DNA of 14,097 nt from an uncultured Collinsella sp. (GCA_900554905.1 USJB01000009.1:1-14097), one strand, 5' to 3'; positions 8,232-14,070 are shown, counted from the first letter of the stretch. Translations and numbers: made by a program. The notes: a model not told the origin generated them from the letters alone.

Positions 8232-8819
8232 CTACTCGCACTCAGGAGCCATAGCCTGCTCCAAGAGCTCGGCATGCTCCTCCTCGAAAACCGTCCCCAC
8301 AGGGAAGGCGCGACGGAAGACGAAGTGGGAAATCGGACCGGCTACCAAAAGGTTCCACGGCAGCGCCATCACAAAATTATGCGGGATGTTGATCATCCAG
8401 ATCGCGGGCACGGAATACAGGTTCGCAAGGATGCCGCCGGGCATGTGCGTCAGACCCTCACAGGCACCGTACAGCGACATGATGATGACCATGGGAACGA
8501 CCATGCAGGAGCTGACGGCGAGCGTCATGGCAAGTGGCGAGCTCTTGCCCGGCGTGACCAAGTACTTAAAGGCGAAACCCTTGGCGAGCGGGCTGGCGAC
8601 GAACCAGTCGCAGCACATGGCAAAAATGTAGGCAACGGGGAAGCCGAGCCACGCAGCGGCAACGACCTCGCCGTTGATGGCCCCGTGCTGCAGGGCAACG
8701 TTGTAGATGCTCATCCAGAGCACCATGCAAAAGCACATGATAAAGGTGAACAGCAGGCTCTCTCGTTTGTTGATAGGTATAAAGGGCAGATTCCTCTCTG
8801 TGTTGTACCGCGGCGCCAC
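8232..8819 (-). CDS. Small integral membrane protein, tandem DUF2798-type repeats
   Basis: A hydrophobic protein of about 180-200 aa with about four membrane segments arranged as two similar halves. Each half has a helix ending in M-S-(I/L)-Y (FIMCFCMVLWMSIYN and MVIIMSLYG), then a short loop, a second helix, and a related closing segment (SPLAKGF and GPISHFVFRRAF). This duplicated layout matches proteins annotated as DUF2798; the function is unknown. The start is uncertain. In this frame a TTG at 8840 lies inside a terminator hairpin, the GTG at 8819 (used here) has no Shine-Dalgarno, and the sequence most like a family N-terminus (PINKRES) is preceded by an ATA codon at 8778-8780 with AGAGAGGA upstream. 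It probably forms its own transcription unit between two terminators. The reading frame is open through to TAG at 8232-8234. Confidence 0.8.
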   Translation of the reverse strand: MAPRYNTERNLPFIPINKRESLLFTFIMCFCMVLWMSIYNVALQHGAINGEVVAAAWLGFPVAYIFAMCCDWFVASPLAKGFAFKYLVTPGKSSPLAMTLAVSSCMVVPMVIIMSLYGACEGLTHMPGGILANLYSVPAIWMINIPHNFVMALPWNLLVAGPISHFVFRRAFPVGTVFEEEHAELLEQAMAPECE

Positions 8820-8820
8820 G

Positions 8821-8875
8821 CAACAAAAACGGGCGGGCAAGATGGAGCTGTTGGGACTTCATCTCGCCCGCCCGT
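8821..8875 (-). terminator. Strong intrinsic terminator-like hairpin upstream of the DUF2798 gene
   Basis: A GC stem CGGGCGGGC (8830-8838) / GCCCGCCCG (8866-8874) continues past an A/C mismatch into AGATG/CATCT, with a 15-nt loop. On the minus strand it is followed by GTTTTTGTTG (8830 down to 8821). It can end the transcript of the upstream exporter gene. It could also attenuate a short leader transcript from the candidate promoter at 8912-8941. Confidence 0.8.
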
Positions 8876-8911
8876 GATACGTGCGTCTGCGACTACTTAT
8901 GTGGTGGAACC

Positions 8912-8941
8912 AGCCTAGCACGAAACGCATGCGCTTCGTAA
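8912..8941 (-). promoter_or_regulatory. Candidate promoter with an imperfect palindrome in its spacer
   Basis: On the minus strand TTACGA (8941 down to 8936), 18 bp, then TAGGCT (8917 down to 8912) resembles a weak sigma70-type promoter. The spacer holds a 20-bp near-palindrome, ACGAAACGCA/TGCGCTTCGT (8920-8939, one mismatched pair), where a regulator could sit. The downstream target would be the DUF2798 gene, through the terminator at 8821-8875. The match to consensus is modest. Confidence 0.3.
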
Positions 8942-8990
8942 GCGTTGAGTTTATGAAGATGCAGGGCACCGATAATCCCCCGACCCCATA

Positions 8991-9057
8991 AGTTGCGGTG
9001 GAATACGGACTGTTTTGACCCTTTAAGCAGCAATTCAGTCCCTATTTCACCGCAACT
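8991..9057. repeat. 67-bp imperfect inverted repeat, possible dispersed extragenic element
   Basis: Arms at 8991-9012 and 9036-9057 are 22 nt each, with two mismatches, and start or end in AGTTGCGGTG / CACCGCAACT around a 23-nt centre. Neither strand has a following U-tract, so it does not look like a simple terminator. It lies entirely between genes, next to a second inverted repeat, as REP- or MITE-like elements do. The copy number elsewhere cannot be judged from this window. Confidence 0.6.
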
Positions 9058-9060
9058 CAT

Positions 9061-9093
9061 TTGGTGCAAAGTAACCTGTCCCCCTTGTACCAA
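9061..9093. repeat. 33-bp inverted repeat directly after the exporter stop codon
   Basis: TTGGTGCAA (9061-9069) and TTGTACCAA (9085-9093) are 9-bp arms with one mismatched pair around a 15-nt loop containing AACCTGTCCCCC. It abuts the TAA of the exporter gene at 9094-9096 and is 3 bp from the larger inverted repeat at 8991-9057. This resembles palindromic extragenic repeats mobilised by REP-associated tyrosine transposases, but no such transposase is in the window. It could also simply stabilise the mRNA 3' end. Confidence 0.5.
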
Positions 9094-10662
9094 TTAGCTG
9101 GTGTGGCGCCAGCGAGGGTCGGTGAGCGTACGCGCCACACCCAGTCCAACGGGCAGAAACGCTACGATGAGCACTGCGCGCACAAACCAGCCGAGCATAT
9201 TGACCGTGTCGAAGGTGCACATGTAATACATCGAGCGATACAGATACAAACCCGGCACCATAATGACAATCGATGGCACCGTGAGGGCGATGCGCGGGTA
9301 GGTGAGCTTGACTTCGGCCAAGCTTGCCAGCAGACCCGATACCAGCGCGCCGATAAACGCTGCTGCCTCGGGAGGCATTCCCGTGCTGAGGCCCAGGAAG
9401 GGAATCATCGTCGGCGCATCGACAAGGGTCAGACGCAGGGTATTGGACACGGCGCCGATCAACCCAGCTGCCGCGGCCATCTTTACCGGGCTGTTGAACA
9501 TCACCGAGAAGCCGAATACGCCAACGAAGCTCATCACCACGCGCAGGAGCGTAAGGGCAAGCGGCGAAAGGCCCAGTGGGGCAAAGTCGTCCGGCGCCAG
9601 GCCAACACACTCGGCAACCATCCAACCTACGAGCGTCGCCATCACAATAATCGATACGGCATATGAAAGGCGCTCGATACCGCTTCGCATGTCGAGCTTG
9701 GCGATGTCGAGGCCCGCCGTAATGAGCGGAAAGCCGGGAATCACAAAGAGCATGGCGCCGATATAGCCTTCTTGGTGCGACATTGCCCCCGGTATGACCT
9801 GGCCAAGGCCGAGCAATGCCAGCAGATACGAAACGCAAGCGAGCGCAACGCCGGTCGTCAGCGCGCTGAACTGACCAAGGCCCTGCTTAAGAATATGGGA
9901 GCGGGCAAAGTTGCCGACACCCGCGCCCACAAACGCGCAGGCCATCTCGATAGGGCCGCCGCCGAGCAAAAAGACGAAGGCGCCGCAAGCACAAGCTGCC
10001 GCAAGGCCCTGTTGCCAGGGAGAGTAATCGGGTTTTGAACTCTCAACGGTCTTGAGCATCTCGTGATACTCGTGCACCGTGAAGCGACGACCATAGGTCT
10101 CGATTTCCTTGAGGAAACTCTCCATCATCCAAATGCGATGGGTATTGACTCCCGTTGTGGGCAGGCTGACAACCTCGTTAAAGCAGTGGCCATCTTCGAT
10201 GCAGGTGCACTCAAACGATAGGAGACTCAGGTCGACATGGATGGTGACGCCGAGCACGTCAGCAACACGATTCATGGTATCGCGCACGCGCCAGGCACCC
10301 GTTCCGCTCGCGAGCATAAGCATACCGGTGCGGCAGATGATGGATGATTTATCGGTGAGCGGCGCATCGACGGCAAGTTCATCGCCTGCCGTCACGATCT
10401 GGTGCCAGTCAGTTTTCATATGGAGCGCGGCGGCACGAACGCCGTGGTGCATGGGGGCTCTCGAAAGCAGCGAGTCAAGGCGCGAAGGCTGTGAGGGCTC
10501 CGCCGATTCGCCCTCGTCCTCGTCGGGCTCTTCACCAACAAGGTCGAAGGCATCGAGCGACGCCGGCTCGCGACGATCGATCAGCTCCTCGTCCTCATCA
10601 TCAAAGTAGTTGAACTGATCGAGCATGTCCTCTTCGATTGCACGCTCGCTCGCGTCGTCCAT
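9094..10662 (-). CDS. ThrE-family threonine/serine exporter
   Basis: A 522-aa membrane protein with the fused ThrE layout. It has a disordered, very acidic N-terminus (about 1-60), then a cytosolic ThrE segment (about 107-205) with the family-like signature MLMLASGTGAWRVRDTM (113-129). About ten hydrophobic helices follow in two blocks of roughly five (about 217-352 and 368-510), the second matching the ThrE_2 (DUF3815) half. Family members export L-threonine and L-serine across the inner membrane, driven by ion gradients; the substrate here is inferred from family only. The ATG at 10662 is preferred because GGAAGGGAG precedes it with about 7-nt spacing; an ATG at 10695 has no convincing ribosome binding site. 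It lies alone between lysS and the DUF2798 gene, and its leader carries interleaved complementary segments. No amino-acid biosynthesis gene is adjacent. Confidence 0.93.
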   Translation of the reverse strand: MDDASERAIEEDMLDQFNYFDDEDEELIDRREPASLDAFDLVGEEPDEDEGESAEPSQPSRLDSLLSRAPMHHGVRAAALHMKTDWHQIVTAGDELAVDAPLTDKSSIICRTGMLMLASGTGAWRVRDTMNRVADVLGVTIHVDLSLLSFECTCIEDGHCFNEVVSLPTTGVNTHRIWMMESFLKEIETYGRRFTVHEYHEMLKTVESSKPDYSPWQQGLAAACACGAFVFLLGGGPIEMACAFVGAGVGNFARSHILKQGLGQFSALTTGVALACVSYLLALLGLGQVIPGAMSHQEGYIGAMLFVIPGFPLITAGLDIAKLDMRSGIERLSYAVSIIVMATLVGWMVAECVGLAPDDFAPLGLSPLALTLLRVVMSFVGVFGFSVMFNSPVKMAAAAGLIGAVSNTLRLTLVDAPTMIPFLGLSTGMPPEAAAFIGALVSGLLASLAEVKLTYPRIALTVPSIVIMVPGLYLYRSMYYMCTFDTVNMLGWFVRAVLIVAFLPVGLGVARTLTDPRWRHTS

Positions 10663-10706
10663 ATAGACGCTCCCTTCCTGCCGACTAACTCCCATCCTAG
10701 GCAGCG

Positions 10707-10776
10707 ACGGCTAAAGGAAACATAAAAGAGACGACTGTCATGCGAGCCATGTGTGCAATAGCCGTTGGGTAGTCGT
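10707..10776 (-). promoter_or_regulatory. Possible pseudoknot or switching leader of the exporter gene
   Basis: Two complementary pairs are interleaved: ACGGCTA (10707-10713) with TAGCCGT (10759-10765), and ACGACT (10731-10736) with AGTCGT (10771-10776). In the order A-B-A'-B' they form an H-type pseudoknot or two exclusive stems. On the minus strand the second pair is followed by a T-rich run (TCTCTTTTATGTTT). The stems are short (7 and 6 bp), so chance pairing is possible. Confidence 0.3.
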
Positions 10777-10839
10777 TTGAGAACGCCCCCAATGACTATT
10801 GACGGCCAAGGCAACGCCGATGCTATGGCACCGACAGCG

Positions 10840-10936
10840 AAAACCCGCCAGAGCGAGCAAGGTGCCTTGAAACAAGGCGGCATTGATCTTTTGATCATGC
10901 CGCCGAAGTTGAAAGGCAGATTGCCGCTCTGGCGGG
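10840..10936 (-). terminator. Branched inverted repeat downstream of lysS, probable terminator
   Basis: Perfect 12-bp arms CCCGCCAGAGCG (10844-10855) and CGCTCTGGCGGG (10925-10936) enclose 69 nt that hold a second strong hairpin, GGCGGCAT-T-GATC / GATC-ATGCCGCC with a 4-nt loop (10876-10904), and a small GCCTTG-AAA-CAAGGC stem (10864-10878). On the minus strand the outer stem is followed by TTTTCG (10843 down to 10838). Together they would end lysS transcription, though the branched form is unusual for a simple terminator. Confidence 0.6.
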
Positions 10937-10953
10937 CTTGCAGCGTCAACTGG

Positions 10954-10979
10954 TTACGCGGGTTGGTAAACCCGCGTAA
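10954..10979 (-). repeat. Perfect 11-bp hairpin just after the lysS stop
   Basis: TTACGCGGGTT (10954-10964), loop GGTA, AACCCGCGTAA (10969-10979) lies 4 nt downstream of the lysS stop. There is no U-tract on either strand, so it is more likely a 3'-end stabiliser or pausing hairpin than a complete intrinsic terminator. Confidence 0.55.
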
Positions 10980-10983
10980 ACCC

Positions 10984-12948
10984 CTAGTACATCTTTGCGC
11001 CGGCGGGGATGGAGGCGTCGAGCTGGATCAGGTTGAGGCGCTCCTCACCATCCTCCTCGTGGATGGCACTGATGAGCATGCCGCAGCTGGGGATGCCCAT
11101 CATCTTGCGCGGAGGCAGGTTGGTGATGGCGAGCAAGGTCTTGCCGACCAGGTCCTCGGGCTCGTAATAAGCGTGAATACCGGAGAGGATGGTGCGGTCG
11201 GTACCGGTACCGTCGTCGAGCGTAAAGTTCAGCAGCTTCTTGGACTTCTTGACGGCCTCGCATGCCTTGACCTTCACAGCGCGGAAATCGCTCTTGGAGA
11301 AGGTATCAAAGTCGACGAACTCCTCAAACAGCGGCTCAACGGCGATCTTGGAGTAATCGAGCGTGGGCTTAAGCGACTTAACGAATGGGCTCGCGGCGTT
11401 GCCGGCCTCTGCAGCCTTGGCGGCAGCGGCACCGGACTGGAAACCCTTCTCGGGCTTCATGTGCGGGAACAGCAGCACGTCGCGGATGGAAGCCTGGTTG
11501 GTGAGCAGCATGACCACGCGGTCGATACCAATGCCAATGCCGCCCGCGGGAGGCATACCGTACTCGAGGGCGCGCACGTAGTCCTCGTCATACTCCATAG
11601 CCTCATCGTCGCCGCCGGCCTTCTCGGCCATCTGGGCAGCGAAGCGCTCGGCCTGGTCGACCGGGTCGTTGAGCTCGGAGAACGCGTTCGCGTACTCGTG
11701 GCCGGCGATGACCAGCTCAAAGCGGTGAGTCAAACGCGGGTCGTCCTCAAAACGCTTAGCGAGCGGGCTGACCTCGATGGGGTAATCGCACACGAAGGTC
11801 GGGTTGACGATGGTGTCCTCGCCCAGCTCATCGTAAATCTCGGCGATGATCTTGCCGGCAGTCCACTCGGGCTTGATCTCCAGGCCCTTCTCGCGCGCGG
11901 CGGCAGCAAGCTCCTCGACCGGCGTGTCGATGGTGACCTGCTTGCCGAGCACGTCGGAGACGATGTCGGTCATGGGACGGCTGGCCCACTCACCAGAAAG
12001 GTCGATGGTCTGGCCCTGGTACTCGATGACCTCGGGGTTGCCGATGGCCTTGTTAGCTGCCTTAATGACACCCTGGGCGAGCGCCTTCATGCCCTCGAGG
12101 TCGGAGAAGGCACGGTAGGCCTCCATCGTGGTGAACTCGGGGTTGTGAGTAAGGTCCATGCCCTCGTTACGGAAGATACGGCCGATCTCGAACACGCGCT
12201 CAAAGCCACCGACGATGCAGCGCTTGAGGTGCAGCTCGGTGGCAATACGCAGGTAGCACTCCTGATCGAGCGCGTTGAAGTGGGTAATGAACGGCTTGGC
12301 AGTAGCGCCGCCCTGGATGGTCTGCAGGATGGGGGTCTCGACCTCCATGTAGCCGTCGGACTCCATAAAGCGACGGAAGGTGGAGAGAATCTGCGAACGC
12401 TTACGGAAGGTCTCGCGAACGTCGTCGTTGGCGATCAGGTCGACATAGCGCTGGCGATAGCGGGTCTCCTTGTCGGAGAGACCGTGGAACTTCTCGGGCA
12501 GCGGACGAACGGCCTTGGAAAGCAGGGTCGCGCTCTTAGGGGCAACGGAAAGCTGACCGCGCTGGGTGCGCACGACCACGCCGGTCACGCCCAGGATGTC
12601 GCCCAGGTCGAGGGCCTTGAGCGTATTCCAGGCAGCCTCGTCCATGTCGTTGATGCGGCAGAACAGCTGAATCTCGGCAGTCGCATCGCGCACGACGATG
12701 AACATGATCTTGCCCTGACCGCGCTTGGCGACCACACGGCCGGCGATCTTCACGACATCCTCGGTGTCCTCACCATCGGCAAGATCGGCGTACTTAGTCT
12801 CGATATCGGCGACGTAGTCCTCAAGCTCAGAGTGCTCAGGATAGGGGTTCTGGCCCGCCTCGAACAGGGAGGCACGCTTGGCCAGGCGGGTGGCGCGCTC
12901 GTCGTTGAGCGTCGATGCCTGATCGGCGGCGTTCTGGTTCTCTGCCAT
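10984..12948 (-). CDS. lysS: Lysyl-tRNA synthetase, class II, with C-terminal tRNA-binding (Trbp111/EMAP-like) domain
   Basis: Charges tRNA-Lys with lysine in the cytosol. The 654-aa protein is about 150 residues longer than a usual bacterial LysRS. Visible parts: N-terminal OB-fold anticodon-binding domain (about 60-145), class II catalytic domain with motif 1 around 190-210, motif 2 (FRNEGMDLTHNPEF, 259-272) and motif 3 (GMPPAGGIGIGIDRVVMLL, 464-482), an Ala-rich linker (about 503-525), then an appended OB-fold of the tRNA_bind type (about 542-654) containing FRAVKVKACEAV, LPPRKMMGIPSCGMLISA and a terminal LDASIPAGAKMY. That added domain is typical of MetRS C-termini and Trbp111, not LysRS. 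ATG at 12948 follows GAGGAG with 8-nt spacing. greA lies 79 bp upstream, a common pairing, but a terminator-like hairpin separates them. lysS may be transcribed from greA by read-through or from a promoter not resolved here. Confidence 0.97.
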   Translation of the reverse strand: MAENQNAADQASTLNDERATRLAKRASLFEAGQNPYPEHSELEDYVADIETKYADLADGEDTEDVVKIAGRVVAKRGQGKIMFIVVRDATAEIQLFCRINDMDEAAWNTLKALDLGDILGVTGVVVRTQRGQLSVAPKSATLLSKAVRPLPEKFHGLSDKETRYRQRYVDLIANDDVRETFRKRSQILSTFRRFMESDGYMEVETPILQTIQGGATAKPFITHFNALDQECYLRIATELHLKRCIVGGFERVFEIGRIFRNEGMDLTHNPEFTTMEAYRAFSDLEGMKALAQGVIKAANKAIGNPEVIEYQGQTIDLSGEWASRPMTDIVSDVLGKQVTIDTPVEELAAAAREKGLEIKPEWTAGKIIAEIYDELGEDTIVNPTFVCDYPIEVSPLAKRFEDDPRLTHRFELVIAGHEYANAFSELNDPVDQAERFAAQMAEKAGGDDEAMEYDEDYVRALEYGMPPAGGIGIGIDRVVMLLTNQASIRDVLLFPHMKPEKGFQSGAAAAKAAEAGNAASPFVKSLKPTLDYSKIAVEPLFEEFVDFDTFSKSDFRAVKVKACEAVKKSKKLLNFTLDDGTGTDRTILSGIHAYYEPEDLVGKTLLAITNLPPRKMMGIPSCGMLISAIHEEDGEERLNLIQLDASIPAGAKMY

Positions 12949-12966
12949 AAGTTAGCTCCTCAAACT

Positions 12967-12999
12967 AAAACGCTCCCCAGGATTCGGTCCCAGGGAGCG
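12967..12999 (-). terminator. Terminator or attenuator between greA and lysS
   Basis: On the minus strand a 12-bp stem (lower part CGCTCCC/GGGAGCG, two G-U pairs above, loop CCGAA) at 12971-12999 is followed by TTTTAGTTT (12970 down to 12962) and then immediately by the lysS ribosome binding site. An upstream CGGTCCC (minus strand, from 13023) can pair with GGGACCG inside the stem, a possible alternative fold. Confidence 0.75.
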
Positions 13000-13027
13000 A
13001 AAACATACCTTTACGCGGGACCGTGGT

Positions 13028-13498
13028 CTAGCGTGCAATCTTGGCGATGGTGTAGACGCGAGTCTTGCCGGAAGGCGTAACAACCTCGACGGAGTCGCCC
13101 TCGCCATGACCAATGATGGCGTGGCCGACCGGAGACTCGTTGGAGATCTTGTGCTCGAGCGAGTTGGTCTCGGTGGTACCGACAAGCGTGACCTCGATGA
13201 GCTCACCGTTGGGGTCGACCAGGGTAACAGTCGAGCCGATGGAGACGGTCAGGTCGCCCGTGGTGGCAGCAACCTGAGCGTTGGCGAGGATGGCCTGGAT
13301 CTCGGCAATACGAGCGGCGTTCTGGGCCTGCTTGTCCTTGGCGGCATCGTACTCGGAGTTCTCCGAAAGGTCGCCGAACGCGCGGGCTTCCTTGATGTCC
13401 TCGACGATCTCCTTGGCGTAATCGCCCTCACGCCAAGCGAGCTCCTCGACGAGCTTCTGGCGGCCCTCAGCGGTCAGTACGATCTGGCTTGCGTCCAT
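13028..13498 (-). CDS. greA: Transcription elongation factor GreA
   Basis: Binds the RNA polymerase secondary channel and stimulates cleavage of backtracked transcripts. At 156 aa it is the normal length. The N-terminal antiparallel coiled coil (about 1-75) carries the tip motif FGDLSENSEYDAAKD (41-55), whose acidic residues Asp43 and Glu46 position the catalytic Mg2+. The C-terminal FKBP-like domain (about 83-156) includes the characteristic ISNESPVGHAIIG (118-130). ATG at 13498 follows GGGGAG with 8-nt spacing. It lies upstream of lysS, a frequent bacterial arrangement. A consensus -35 TTGACA lies 36 bp upstream of the start, and a terminator for tatA lies immediately before that, so greA probably begins its own transcript. 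Confidence 0.97.
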   Translation of the reverse strand: MDASQIVLTAEGRQKLVEELAWREGDYAKEIVEDIKEARAFGDLSENSEYDAAKDKQAQNAARIAEIQAILANAQVAATTGDLTVSIGSTVTLVDPNGELIEVTLVGTTETNSLEHKISNESPVGHAIIGHGEGDSVEVVTPSGKTRVYTIAKIAR

Positions 13499-13512
13499 AC
13501 GGATATCTCCCC

Positions 13513-13539
13513 AACTATGATGTAACGATCAACTGTCAA
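13513..13539 (-). promoter_or_regulatory. Candidate greA promoter
   Basis: A perfect -35 TTGACA (13539 down to 13534) lies between the tatA terminator and greA. The best -10 candidates, ATAGTT or CATAGT (13518/13519 down to 13513/13514), are only 14-15 bp away, so the -10 assignment is weak. Confidence 0.35.
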
Positions 13540-13540
13540 C

Positions 13541-13580
13541 AAAAACGAAAAAGACCGGCTAGCCTGCGGGCAAGCCGGTC
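13541..13580 (-). terminator. Intrinsic terminator of tatA
   Basis: GACCGGCT (13553-13560) and AGCCGGTC (13573-13580) form a perfect 8-bp stem with an inner GCC/GGC pairing. On the minus strand it is followed by TTTTTCGTTTTT (13552 down to 13541), a long U-rich run. Confidence 0.9.
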
Positions 13581-13605
13581 AGGTGCTCACCCCAAAGGGA
13601 TGGGA

Positions 13606-13881
13606 CTACTCTGCGTCCGCGTCGCTGTCCTCTGCCTTCTTTTGCTTGGCAGCAGCGAGCTTGGCCTCGAGCTCAGCGATCTCCTTGTCCTCCTCGGACT
13701 GCTCGACCACGACCTCCTCGGCCTGCTTGGTCTCGGCCTTATCGTCGCCCTCCATACCCTCACGGATATTCTTGACGGTAGAGCCGAGGGACTTGCCGAG
13801 CTTCGGCAGGTTCTTGGGCCCAAAGATAATCAGGACAACGACGAGAATAATGATGAGCTCAGGAGCCCTCAGTCCAAACAT
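13606..13881 (-). CDS. tatA: Sec-independent (twin-arginine) translocase subunit TatA
   Basis: A 91-aa TatA/TatE-type subunit that oligomerises in the membrane to let folded twin-arginine substrates cross. A short N-terminus leads into one membrane helix (about 7-20, ELIIILVVVLIIF), then the FGPKNLPKLGKSLG hinge and amphipathic helix (20-33), and a highly charged cytosolic tail (about 40-91) rich in Glu, Lys and Ala with a coiled-coil-like stretch. ATG at 13881 is set by GGAGG with about 6-nt spacing; the much longer in-frame extension upstream runs through the tRNA-Pro gene and is not coding. It has its own promoter and terminator. No tatC is in the window, so the TatC partner must be encoded elsewhere. 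TatA and TatB cannot be fully separated by sequence; length and the FGP motif favour TatA. Confidence 0.93.
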   Translation of the reverse strand: MFGLRAPELIIILVVVLIIFGPKNLPKLGKSLGSTVKNIREGMEGDDKAETKQAEEVVVEQSEEDKEIAELEAKLAAAKQKKAEDSDADAE

Positions 13882-13917
13882 GTAGACCTCCACAATACAG
13901 CGAGACAAGCTCGAATG

Positions 13918-13946
13918 AGTATACCGCGGGTATCGCGGTATCACAA
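13918..13946 (-). promoter_or_regulatory. tatA promoter with an inverted repeat in its spacer
   Basis: On the minus strand TTGTGA (13946 down to 13941), 17 bp, then TATACT (13923 down to 13918) is a good sigma70-type promoter; transcription would start near 13911, giving a leader of about 30 nt. The spacer is almost filled by an inverted repeat, ATACCGCG-GGTAT-CGCGGTAT (13921-13941), which touches both hexamers and could be an operator. Confidence 0.7.
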
Positions 13947-13953
13947 CACTAGC

Positions 13954-13983
13954 TAAAAAAAGGGACCGCAAGAAGCGGTCCCT
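13954..13983 (-). terminator. Intrinsic terminator of the tRNA-Pro gene
   Basis: AGGGACCGC (13961-13969), loop AAGAA, GCGGTCCCT (13975-13983) is a perfect 9-bp stem. On the minus strand it is followed by a run of seven Ts (13961 down to 13955, sharing the last stem base). It begins 10 nt after the tRNA 3' end and separates the tRNA from tatA. Confidence 0.93.
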
Positions 13984-13993
13984 CCTCATGCTC

Positions 13994-14070
13994 TGGTCGG
14001 GTTGACTGGATTTGAACCAGCGACCCCTGCGTCCCGAACGCAGTGCTCTACCAAACTGAGCCACAACCCG
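13994..14070 (-). tRNA. tRNA-Pro (anticodon CGG)
   Basis: A 77-nt tRNA with encoded CCA. Acceptor stem CGGGTTG/CAACCCG with the C1-G72 pair typical of tRNA-Pro, discriminator A, D arm GCTC/GAGC, anticodon stem CTGCG/CGCAG with loop TTCGGGA (anticodon CGG, G37), a 5-nt variable loop, and T arm GCTGG-TTCAAAT-CCAGT with one G-U pair. It reads the proline codon CCG, which fits a GC-rich genome. It is a single-gene transcript with its own terminator. Confidence 0.97.

Larger units (their letters stand above)
10663..10983 (-). other. 321-bp intergenic region between lysS and the exporter gene
   Basis: No supportable ORF is present. From the lysS side it holds a short perfect hairpin (10954-10979), a 93-bp branched inverted repeat ending in a T-run (10840-10936), a plain stretch (about 10777-10839), and four interleaved complementary segments (10707-10776) next to the exporter start. 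A promoter for the exporter is expected here, but no clear -35/-10 pair was found. Confidence 0.6.

Noticed and set aside
8069..8254. 61-codon plus-strand open frame
   Set aside because: No ribosome binding site or recognisable motif; it overlaps the terminator and the end of the DUF2798 gene in antisense.
8893..9093. 66-codon minus-strand open frame
   Set aside because: It is formed largely from the inverted repeats and has no ribosome binding site or family resemblance; treated as non-coding.
8990..9093. CRISPR-like repeat structure
   Set aside because: The repeats are inverted pairs with different sequences, not evenly spaced direct repeats, and there are no cas genes.
10765..13080. 771-codon plus-strand open frame opposite lysS
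   Set aside because: Same shadow effect; it spans an intergenic region and the lysS/greA junction, and has no domain character.
13606..14064. 152-residue extended version of TatA
   Set aside because: The extension reads through the tatA promoter, a terminator and the tRNA-Pro gene; the internal ATG at 13881 has a good ribosome binding site and the family N-terminus.
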